From: Gemmatimonadota bacterium
GTDB taxonomy: Bacteria > Gemmatimonadota > Gemmatimonadetes > Gemmatimonadales > Gemmatimonadaceae
Assembly: GCA_947457715.1 (NCBI GenBank)
Contig: CANGXK010000105.1
Span: 1 to 8,228 of the forward strand
DNA length: 8,228 nucleotides
Direction of reading: 5' to 3'
A program made the position numbers and the translations under genes. Below, piece after piece: positions 1 to 7,900 of the stretch (position 1 is the first letter of the stretch; the number at the start of each line of letters is the position of its first letter). The notes below the pieces were generated by a model. It searched no databases. It was not told where the DNA came from and worked only from the letters and a program-made list of their open reading frames with translations.

Positions 1-1774
1 CGGCACGCAAGATAGCTTCGAGCCCACTGCCCCGTCGGACGGTGCGCGACACGGCCGATCGCATCACCGACTCGTCGCCCACGAGCAGCACATGGCTGCG
101 GGCGCGCGTGACGGCGGTGTACAGCAACTCACGTCCCAGCACGCGACTGCCCTTGGCCGGCAGCATCACGATCACGTCGGTGAACTCAGACCCCTGCGCC
201 TTGTGCACCGTCATGGCCCAGGCAGTTTGCGTTTCCGGCAATCGGGCTGGCTGAATGGCGCGCGTAGTGCCCTCGGGCCCCGGGAAGTGCACGAGCAACT
301 CGCCATCAGCATCCCAGGCCACGCCCACATCGCCGTTGAATACCTGCGTGCCGTAGTCGTTCGCCATCGCCATGACCGGCCGCCGATGATACCAGCGCTC
401 GGTGATGACGGTGCCCTGACTGCGCAGCCAGCGCTCCACTTCGGCGTTGATGCCGGACACGCCCCACGTGCCTTCGCGTTCGGCGCAGAGCACGCGGAAC
501 CCATCGAGGGCGGTGAGCGCGGCGAGCGGCGTCTCGGCCGCGAGGCACCGCTCGAGGTGTGGCACCAGCAGCGCCAGTAACTCGGCACGATCGTGAGGCG
601 CGGGCACCCAGCGCACATCGGCGCGTGCGGCGTCATGCACGACGGCCGACAGCGCCGCCACGTCGCCGGCAAGAATCGCGGCGGCCGCAGCGCCAATGGC
701 CGGATGTGCTTCAAACCGGAAGCTGCGGGTGAGCCGCTGCACACTGGCGTGGAGCGCGTTGCCGCTCCCGGCATCGTGCGCTACGCGACAGATCGCCCCC
801 AGCACGTCGCCCGCGTCCACGCTGGACAGCTGATCCTGATCGCCCACCAGCAGCAGCGTGGCGTGCGACGGCAGGGCGGCCACCAGCGCATCCATCAGCA
901 GCACGTCCACCATGCTCGCTTCATCGAGAATTACGAGGTCGTACGGCAACGGCGTGCCGGCGCGCGACCAGAAACGATCGCGATCGGTCTGATATCCCAG
1001 CAACCGGTGCACCGTACGCGCGCTTTGCGGCACGCGCGCGCGGACCTCCGGCGAGGCCTTCATGCCGTCGAGGCGCAGGCGGACCGACTGCGACAACCGG
1101 GCCGCGGCCTTCCCGGTGGGTGCGGCCAACGCCACGCGCAGACCGGGGTCGCGCTCGAGGGTTTCCACGAGCAACTCGGCGATGCGCGTGGTCTTACCCG
1201 TGCCCGGACCGCCGGTGATCACGCGGAAGGTGGGATTTCCCTGAGCCAGCGACGCGCGAAGGCTCGCCGCGATGCGCGTGGCGATGCGCCGCTCGGCGTC
1301 GAAGTACCGGCGGAACTGGAGCAGCGATCCATGCAGCACCAGCGGTGACAGGGCATGACGATGTTCGGCGTGCCCGTTGGCCTCGTGCCCGTTGGCCGCA
1401 TGCACGACCGACGGCACCGCTTCGAGCGCGGCGCGCCACCACTCGGCCTCGCGGCCGCGCAGCAGCGCGCTGACGGCGTCGATGGCATTGCGGGCATCGA
1501 CGCGCGCATCGTCACCGTCGGTGGCGTTGGACGAGCCGAGTTCGCGCGTGAGTTCGGTGGCCTCGGCGGCGAGATCGATCAGCGACAAGGCGCTGTGGCT
1601 ATCGTCGCGCGCCCGGGACAGCAGCGCCACCGCGATGGCGACAGGCACGGCGGCGTTTCCCTGCACGCCCCCGCGCCGAAGCGTGAGTTCACCGAGCGCC
1701 CGATCGCTGGCGGACAACAGATGCTGCTCGACGGCCACCTCGAATAAGGCCGTGAGATTGATGGGCGCACTCAT
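1..1774 (-). CDS. recD: RecBCD enzyme subunit RecD (exodeoxyribonuclease V alpha chain), partial at 3' end
   Basis: RecD is the fast 5'-3' SF1B helicase of RecBCD; it also keeps the nuclease active and restrains RecA loading before Chi. I translated this frame by hand: from ATG at 1774 it is open for 591 codons to base 2, with no stop. An N-terminal RecC-binding-type domain begins MSAPINLTALFE and is followed by PLVLHGSLLQFRRYF (about 145-159). The helicase core has Walker A GGPGTGKTT (188-196, Lys194), APTGKAAARLSQS (motif Ia), TVHRLLG, LDEASMVD with Asp284-Glu285, LLLVGDQDQL (GDQDQ 311-315), LTRSFRF, TVHKAQGSEF (from 522) and YTAVTRAR (552-559). The last visible residues, RRGSGLEAILRA, align with the very end of E. 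coli RecD (608 residues), so only a few codons and the stop should lie outside. The ATG overlaps the recB stop (ATGA) and has GGAGG six bases upstream, which fixes the start. No frameshift is seen, and pairing with recB and recC argues against stand-alone RecD2. Confidence 0.95.
   Translation of the reverse strand, partial: MSAPINLTALFEVAVEQHLLSASDRALGELTLRRGGVQGNAAVPVAIAVALLSRARDDSHSALSLIDLAAEATELTRELGSSNATDGDDARVDARNAIDAVSALLRGREAEWWRAALEAVPSVVHAANGHEANGHAEHRHALSPLVLHGSLLQFRRYFDAERRIATRIAASLRASLAQGNPTFRVITGGPGTGKTTRIAELLVETLERDPGLRVALAAPTGKAAARLSQSVRLRLDGMKASPEVRARVPQSARTVHRLLGYQTDRDRFWSRAGTPLPYDLVILDEASMVDVLLMDALVAALPSHATLLLVGDQDQLSSVDAGDVLGAICRVAHDAGSGNALHASVQRLTRSFRFEAHPAIGAAAAAILAGDVAALSAVVHDAARADVRWVPAPHDRAELLALLVPHLERCLAAETPLAALTALDGFRVLCAEREGTWGVSGINAEVERWLRSQGTVITERWYHRRPVMAMANDYGTQVFNGDVGVAWDADGELLVHFPGPEGTTRAIQPARLPETQTAWAMTVHKAQGSEFTDVIVMLPAKGSRVLGRELLYTAVTRARSHVLLVGDESVMRSAVSRTVRRGSGLEAILRA
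1370..1399 (-). repeat. Short in-frame tandem repeat in recD (ANGHE-ANGHA)
   Basis: On the plus strand GTGCCCGTTGGCCTC (1370-1384) is followed by GTGCCCGTTGGCCGC (1385-1399), a 15-base period with 13 of 15 bases identical. On the coding strand the repeat gives AANGHEANGHAEH around RecD residues 126-138, a His-rich linker between the N-terminal domain and the helicase core. It partly explains why Walker A lies about 17 residues further from the N-terminus than in E. coli RecD. Confidence 0.7.
1771..1774 (-). other. recB/recD stop-start overlap (ATGA)
   Basis: The recD ATG (1774-1772) overlaps the recB TGA stop (1773-1771), the same 4-base arrangement as at the recC/recB junction. Here an SD is also present just upstream, so recD can be started both by re-initiation and by fresh ribosome loading. 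Confidence 0.88.
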
Positions 1775-4700
1775 GGCGTGCCTCCGAAGGCGCGATCGAG
1801 CGCGTGCAGCAGCCCGGCGGTGGGAGTATCGGTAAACCAGCCGTCGCGTCCGGAAGCGCCAATGCCGCGCAGGAACGCATAGGTGACCTGCCCCCAGTGC
1901 ACACTCGCGTCATACCCGGGCTGCCGTGCGCGCAGGTGCCGGTGCAGCGCCACCAGATACACGTGGTACTGCAACGTGTAATGCGCGGCGTGCATGGCGT
2001 GACCGAGCACGTCGGGCGCGTAGTCGGCGTCATTGGCGCCCAGCCAGTTCGATTTCCAGTCGAGAATGTGCCAGCGCCCCTCGTGCTCGAAGGCGAGGTC
2101 GATGGAGCCGGTGAGATAGCCGCGAAACTGATCGTCGCGCAGCCGTCGCAACATCGGTGCGTACTCGCGCGCGTGGGCGGAGCCGTGCGTCTCGAGCGCA
2201 CTCGCCACCGCCGCCATGGAGAAGTCGCGTACGGGCATGGAAAAGCGCCACTCGCGCAACGTGGCCTCCGTGGGCACGCCGCTCAGCGCAATGCCGGCGT
2301 CGGGAATTTCGGCGCCACACACCGTGTCGATCATTTCGCGAATGTGCGCCGGTGTCCACCGGCCGTTGCGTGGCACCGCCACGCCGTATGCGCGAAGGGC
2401 GTCCTGCACCTGGGCGTCCGTGGTCGCAGTGGGTTTCGTGAAGTCGGTGCGCTCGAACAGGCCGTGCAGCACGTTGCCGATGTCGGCCCCGGCCGGCACG
2501 CCGCGGAATCCTGCCACATGCGTGGCCGTACGACGCACCTCGTCGGGCTGCAGGATGTCGTCGACATCGCGGCTGTCCACGTGCGACACGTTGCGCGTGA
2601 GCATGGTGAAGCTGCTGCTGCGCCAGATCGCGAGCTGACCGGGCGCCGTCGTAAACGTGAGGGGTGCGCGGCGTACGGGGGGCTCGAAGGGGGCCGGGGC
2701 CGGCGACGACGGCGCCTGCAGAAGCACATCGGCGAGACCCATCGTGTCGGCGTTGGCGGTAATCAATGTCTCAATCGCCTCCTGCCCCACCGTGTCACCT
2801 CCACCCTGAATGAGCCATCCGAGCGGCGACGCGGCGACGTCGGCAAAGGTGCCCCACGTCACGTAGCAACGGGACTCGGCGCGCGTCAGCGCCACGTACG
2901 TGAGACGCAGATCCTCACCGAGCTGTTCACGCTTCTTCTGTTCACTGCGCTGCGCCTGCAGGGGCGAGCCGATATCGAGCACCATGCCGTCGTCGAGCGG
3001 CGTGAGCGAGTACGGCACATCGAGCGCCTTCGGTGCGAACGACTTGGTACGCCACAGCGTGGGGCAGAACACCACCGGCCACTGGAGCCCCTTGGCCTTG
3101 TGAATGGTGAGGATCTGCACCGCATCGGCATCGCTCTCCAGCCGCATCTCGCGACGTTCGGGCGTGATCGCGGAGGCACGTTCATTGGCCACCCAGCCCA
3201 ACACCGCATCGGGCGTGAGCGCCGACACCGCGTCGGCCTCCTGCAGAATCTCGAGGACATGCCGCACGTTCGTGACGCGCCGGTCGCCATCGCGCAGCGA
3301 CAGCAGTCGCGCCGTGGCACCGCACTGGTTCATCAGCCACGCCAGCGCCGTGGCGCCGCCATGTCGCAACCACATCGTTCGCGCCCGAACCAGCTGGTCG
3401 AGCACGCCGTTCCAGGCGCCGTTCCCGTCGTTGCGCAGGGTCTCGGCCACCGCCGCCGCATCGCGTCCCCAGAGGCGCGTGGCCATGGCCGCCCGCACCG
3501 CCGCCCCGTCGCGCGGCGTGGCAATCGCTTCGGCCAGCCGCACGAGTTCACTCGCTTCTTCACTGGCCAGCACATCCTGGTTGGCACCCACGACACAGGG
3601 AATACCCGCCGCGTCGAGCGACGTTTTGACTTCCTGTGCTTCTGCATTGGTGCGCACCAGCACCGCCATCTGGCCTGCACCGAGGCCGTTGGCCATCAGG
3701 CGCTGCATTTCCACGGTGACCGCCTGAATGGCCAGCGTGGTGCCTTGTTCCTTGGCGATGCTGTTCTTCGACGTGTTGTGCGCCGCACCCACCCACATCC
3801 ACTCCAACGCGTGCCGGCCGTCACCCACGAGCGCCTCGGGGACACGCACCCGATTGGCCGCCGTGACCTCGGGTACGCCGATCAGATCTGGGCTGCAGGC
3901 GAACGGTTCGGGGTTGTTGCGGAACAGCTGCGTGACGCCACGCACCATCGCATCGGTGCTGCGGAAGTTCGTGAGCAACGTGTAGCGCCGTTCGATGTTC
4001 GCGGCGGCCTTGAGATAGGCGTGCACATCGGCGTTCCGGAACGCGAAGATGGATTGCTTCGGATCGCCGATCAGGAACAGCGGACACCCACTGAATGCCG
4101 TTTCAAAGATCGGGAACTGCGTGGGATCGGTGTCCTGGAACTCGTCGATCAGCGCGACGGTGAAACGCTCGCGGATCCGCGAGGCCAGCCGTCCCTCCGG
4201 TCCTTCGTCCACCAGAATGTCGTGCAGTCGGCGCAGGAGATCGTCGAAGCCCATCAGGTGACGCGCCTGCTTCTCCTGCTCGAATGCCTTCGACACCGTG
4301 AGCACGAAGTCCTTCAGCAGCTGGGGGGCGAACTCGGGCGCCGCGTCGATCGTGGTACGCGGATGCCGCAGGTACGGCCGCACCAGATTCCGGATCCACG
4401 CCAGCGGATCTTCCCCGTCGTCGGAAATCAGCGCGGCAGCTTCGGGGACATGCAGCACGCGACGGCGCATCCAGTCCTGCGTGAGACGCTGCAGGATCTC
4501 GGTGTCGTCTTCCAGGAATGTGCCGCCGAAATGCACACGACTTTCCAGCGCGCTTTCGGACAGCACCCGATGACAGAACCCGTGGATCGTGGATACCCCG
4601 AGCTCGTCGAGCGCACCGATGGCGGCGCGGATGATAGAGGGGCCCTCGCTGACGTGTTTGTCGCGCAGCACGAACAGATCGTCGTTGCCTGCATCGCGCG

Positions 4701-4947
4701 GCGGCGGCGCGTCGGACCAGATGCGATCGGCCTCCAGCAGCACCGCACGAATCCGGCTGATCAGTTCCTGCGTGGCCTTCTCGGTGAACGTGACCACGAG
4801 GATCTGTCCGAGATGCTCCACCTTCCGCTCGAGAAGCAGCCGCAGCACGAGTCGGGTGATCGCGAACGTCTTGCCGGTGCCGGCGCTGGCTTCCACGAGC
4901 GTGACGCCCGGATCCAGTGGCACGGTGAGCATGTTGAAGGGCATCAT
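1771..4947 (-). CDS. recB: RecBCD enzyme subunit RecB (exodeoxyribonuclease V beta chain)
   Basis: RecB is the 3'-5' SF1A helicase and the only nuclease of RecBCD; after Chi it loads RecA. The protein is 1058 residues. Helicase motifs are all present: Walker A VEASAGTGKT (18-27, Lys26), VVTFTEKAT (51-59), TIHGFC (120-125), DEFQDTDP (268-275), GDPKQSIFAFR (294-304), TNFRS (326-330), TIHKAKGL (614-621) and YVALTRAE (684-691). A short Pro/Ala-rich tether (about 745-764) leads to the nuclease domain. There His828, Asp950, Asp963 and Lys965 match the E. coli metal site (His956, Asp1067, Asp1080, Lys1082), with identical 13- and 2-residue spacing, and QYHVY (993-997) follows. The start at 4947 is chosen because its ATGA overlaps the recC stop and leaves a normal distance to Walker A; an upstream in-frame ATG at 5058 would add 37 unlikely residues. 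The SD is very weak, so coupling to recC is likely. The protein is about 120 residues shorter than E. coli RecB, nearly all missing between TIHGFC and GFDD (233-236). Confidence 0.97.
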   Translation of the reverse strand: MMPFNMLTVPLDPGVTLVEASAGTGKTFAITRLVLRLLLERKVEHLGQILVVTFTEKATQELISRIRAVLLEADRIWSDAPPPRDAGNDDLFVLRDKHVSEGPSIIRAAIGALDELGVSTIHGFCHRVLSESALESRVHFGGTFLEDDTEILQRLTQDWMRRRVLHVPEAAALISDDGEDPLAWIRNLVRPYLRHPRTTIDAAPEFAPQLLKDFVLTVSKAFEQEKQARHLMGFDDLLRRLHDILVDEGPEGRLASRIRERFTVALIDEFQDTDPTQFPIFETAFSGCPLFLIGDPKQSIFAFRNADVHAYLKAAANIERRYTLLTNFRSTDAMVRGVTQLFRNNPEPFACSPDLIGVPEVTAANRVRVPEALVGDGRHALEWMWVGAAHNTSKNSIAKEQGTTLAIQAVTVEMQRLMANGLGAGQMAVLVRTNAEAQEVKTSLDAAGIPCVVGANQDVLASEEASELVRLAEAIATPRDGAAVRAAMATRLWGRDAAAVAETLRNDGNGAWNGVLDQLVRARTMWLRHGGATALAWLMNQCGATARLLSLRDGDRRVTNVRHVLEILQEADAVSALTPDAVLGWVANERASAITPERREMRLESDADAVQILTIHKAKGLQWPVVFCPTLWRTKSFAPKALDVPYSLTPLDDGMVLDIGSPLQAQRSEQKKREQLGEDLRLTYVALTRAESRCYVTWGTFADVAASPLGWLIQGGGDTVGQEAIETLITANADTMGLADVLLQAPSSPAPAPFEPPVRRAPLTFTTAPGQLAIWRSSSFTMLTRNVSHVDSRDVDDILQPDEVRRTATHVAGFRGVPAGADIGNVLHGLFERTDFTKPTATTDAQVQDALRAYGVAVPRNGRWTPAHIREMIDTVCGAEIPDAGIALSGVPTEATLREWRFSMPVRDFSMAAVASALETHGSAHAREYAPMLRRLRDDQFRGYLTGSIDLAFEHEGRWHILDWKSNWLGANDADYAPDVLGHAMHAAHYTLQYHVYLVALHRHLRARQPGYDASVHWGQVTYAFLRGIGASGRDGWFTDTPTAGLLHALDRAFGGTP
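1781..1785 (-). promoter_or_regulatory. Ribosome binding site of recD, inside the 3' end of recB
   Basis: On the minus strand the sequence is CGGAGGCACGCCATG: a perfect GGAGG core six bases before the recD start codon. It lies within the last codons of recB and settles the recD start at 1774. It is the strongest Shine-Dalgarno of the three genes. Confidence 0.85.
4944..4947 (-). other. recC/recB stop-start overlap (ATGA)
   Basis: The minus strand reads ATGATG at 4947-4942. The recB ATG (4947-4945) overlaps the recC TGA (4946-4944), and a second methionine codon follows at once. Upstream of the ATG there is only a G-rich, SD-poor stretch (GGGGGCCGGCCT). RecB synthesis therefore probably depends on ribosomes finishing recC, which would favour equal amounts of the two subunits. 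The overlap is seen directly; the coupling is inferred. Confidence 0.85.
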
Positions 4948-7900
4948 AGGCCGGCCCCCGCCACCATGGGCGACGACCACGATGCCTCGAACAGCATTTT
5001 GGTAAGATTCTCGAACGCGTCGCGCTGCGTGTCGAACGCCAGTGTGTCCCGGAAGCACAGCTGCAGATACGGATCCGACTCGTCACCGGGGGCGCCGAAG
5101 TCGCTTCCCGTGAACGCGGCGGCGGCCTTCTTGATGGGGAGCTGCGGCTTGGCCTTCGACTTCGGATTCATTGCGATCTTGGCGTTGTGCACCATCGATG
5201 CCCGATAGGCCTCGGCGGCGCTCGGAAAGAACGGCAACGGGGCGCGACGCGCATCGCGCATGGCACTGATCCAACCGTCGAGAATCACCGCGGCGTCTGC
5301 GACCTCGATGAGGGTTTCAACGGCCGCCTTCTCCTTCTTGCTGTCGGGATACATGAGCACCGTGGTGCCCGGCACCTCCGCGCCCTGCTGCTTCGCCGCA
5401 CACATCACGACGTGCTCGACCCACGCCACAACGCGGTGCTTCGCATTGAAGCTCCCCGTGCGCACCACGTAGCGCGCGCTCTCGATCACGCCCTCCACTG
5501 CACCGGTGATCCGCCAGTCGGTGCCGACTACCGTGAGCGCGGCGCTGGTGCGGGCACCCTCGGGCAGCGCGTCGATGACCGGTCGTGCTTCGTCTTCCAG
5601 GCGCGTGAACCACGACGCGCCGAGGGCACCGGGTGGCAACTTGCCCGCCGCCACTTGCTGCCGCTGCATCCACTCGGCATCGCGACGGCCACTCATCACC
5701 GCGCGCAGCATGTCGGCGCGCACACCGCCCTGCTTCATCTTGCTGAGCCAGTGCAGCTCCGTATCCGAGCTGTCGGTCGCGCTGGCGTCGGGGAGTCGCA
5801 GTCGCAGCACCTGCTCGCAGAACCACTGCGACGGATTGCTCCAGAATCCGGTCAGGTTGCGCAGCCCGATCTCGGCCACGTCATCGGTCACGAGATCGGG
5901 CAGCGGGTCCACGAAGAACGGAAAGCCCTCGGCCGCCGCCGGGCCCGACGCCTTACCCGCCAACGGCGAGAACGTGATCAAACGCGGGTCGTCGGTGCTG
6001 ACATAGCGATCGCTGAACGCCTGCAGCGGATGCCGCAGCATGAGACTGGCCCGTGCGCTGCCACTGGTGCGTCGATCGAGATGGGCGAGCAACTCGTCGA
6101 CCACGATCGATGGCGCCCGCGCCGCGTTGTCGCGGGGATCGTTGCCGCTGTACGTGAGCACCACGCGCGACTCGGCCGCCATCAGCAGATCGAGAAAGAG
6201 CTGCCGGTCGTCGTCGCGCAAATTGCGATCCCCGTCGCGCGCTTCGTGCGACAACAAGTCGAACGCCGGCCGGCGGTCGCGCCGCGGGAACGCCGCATCG
6301 TCGAGGCCGGCCACGGCGATCACCTTGAACGGCACGCTGCGCATGGGCTTGAGCGCCGCCACCGTAACGCGACCACTGAGAAACCCCGACCCGAAGCTGT
6401 CGTCGGCGAGCTCCTGCTCCAGCCAGTCGCGCACCACGCTGAACGGAACGAGCGCGGTGTATCCCGCCTGCTGGGCGGTGGTGGACAGGGCCTGCATGAC
6501 CACTCGCACGGTGTTCAGCCCCTCGCGCTCTTCGGAGGACGTGGGCTTCACCATCCCGTCGAGGAATCCCGACAAAGCCGCCGTCCATTCGGCGATCGAC
6601 CGCGACGGCCGCCACGACTGCAGCGTAACCGCGAGCGTATCGATCCATTGCGACAGCGCCGCCATCGCCGCGGGATCACCCACCGTGTCGCCGGCCTGTG
6701 GCAGCAGTCCCAACACCATGTCCGGCACCGCACCGGCCATCTGCCCCACCAGCAACCGATCGAGACCGGTGCGCCATGTGGGCATGTCGGCCGCCGGCAG
6801 CGCGAGACGTTCGAGGGCCTCGTCATCGTAGCCCCAGCGCACGTTGGCCTCGCGCGTGACCTGCGCGAGATACTCCACCTGGCCCTCGTCGAGGCCGGCG
6901 GCGGTGTAAATCGCCGGCTGTTCCAGCACGCCGAACACTTCGGAATGCGTGAGGCGTCCGCCCTCGAGCGCGAGGAGCCGCAGTACGGCGGTGGCCACCG
7001 ACTCGTCGCGACGTCGGCGATCGGCCACGGTAAACGGCAGGTTCACCGATCCGTCGTTCGCGCCGAAGACCGACTGCACGAGCGGCGCCCAATCGCTGAT
7101 GTCCGGCACCAGCAGCAGCACGTCGTGCGGCTTGAGCGTGCGATCGGTCACGAAGGCGTGGCCGATCTGGTCGCGAATGATCTCGAGCTCGCGCAGCTTC
7201 CCGTGCGCGGCGTGGACACGCAGCGACGTATCGTCGGTCGATAGGGTCAGCGCGCTCGAGCTATCGGCACCACGGTCGCCCGCACCCGCCAACTCCTGCT
7301 GCAGTCGTGCGAGCAGCGTATCCGGGGCGCTTCCCGACTTGTCGTGCAGCGGTACGATGGTCGCGCCCTGCGCCACCAGCAGTCGCTGCAGCACCTGCCC
7401 CTGACGGCCGAACGCCATGGCCAGCGGATGCGGTGTCGTCTCCGCCGACGCGGAATGATCCGGCAGCAGCGCCGCATAGACCGTGACCTCGGTGTGGCGC
7501 GCGATCGCCGCCAGCAGCTCGATGATGCGAGGCGGCAGCGAGCTCACCCCGAACACGGAGACCCGCGACGGCAGCGACAGTGCACCCGGCGCCGCTTCAC
7601 GGATATGCGCCAACAGTCGCGTGAGCCGGTGCGCACCGTGTTCAGCGCCATGTTCAGCACCATTCGCGCACAGTGCACGCCACAGCGCCGCCTGCCAGCG
7701 CTCATGCGGTGAGTTCAGCGGGTGCTCGCCGCGCTCCCACGCCTCGAGCAGATCGTGCCGGAACAGCTGGTAGTCGTCGAACCGCGCGGCCACCTGCGCG
7801 GCGAGTCCAAAGCGCATCCGGTCGTCGCCCTCGCCGAGATAGCGGGACAAGGCCGCATACTGCGGATCACCCAGATTCACGTCGCGCAGCAGGGCATCCA

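Noticed and set aside
92..1348. Two plus-strand open frames (92-580 and 593-1348) that could look like the genes of the left region
   Set aside because: They are codon-register shadows of recD, broken only where recD uses TTA (580-578) or TCA (1348-1346). The minus-strand frame here contains every SF1B helicase motif, so the real gene is recD, cut by the edge.
4948..5058. An upstream in-frame ATG at 5058 that would extend RecB by 37 residues
   Set aside because: The added residues are Arg/Gly-rich, lie entirely within recC and have no counterpart in RecB proteins. The 4947 ATG forms the ATGA overlap and gives the normal distance to Walker A.
1804..5208. A plus-strand open frame of 1134 codons, longer than recB itself, lying antisense to it
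   Set aside because: It is in exact codon register with recB on the opposite strand. Its stops would need TTA, CTA or TCA codons in recB, which this GC-rich gene avoids. Its product is His/Arg/Gly-rich without any recognisable domain, so it is a composition shadow.
5652..5961. GKASG (RecC residues 751-755) as a possible nucleotide-binding loop, and residues 837-935 as a possible active nuclease
   Set aside because: GKASG lacks the GxxxxGK[ST] spacing and lies in a Pro/Ala-rich loop. The C-terminal nuclease-like fold lacks the paired Asp and DxK residues. Both agree with RecC's inactive helicase and nuclease folds.
5187..7244. A plus-strand open frame of 685 codons antisense to recC
   Set aside because: It has the same codon-register explanation as the frame over recB, with no recognisable domain or credible start signal. 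recC below it is strongly conserved.
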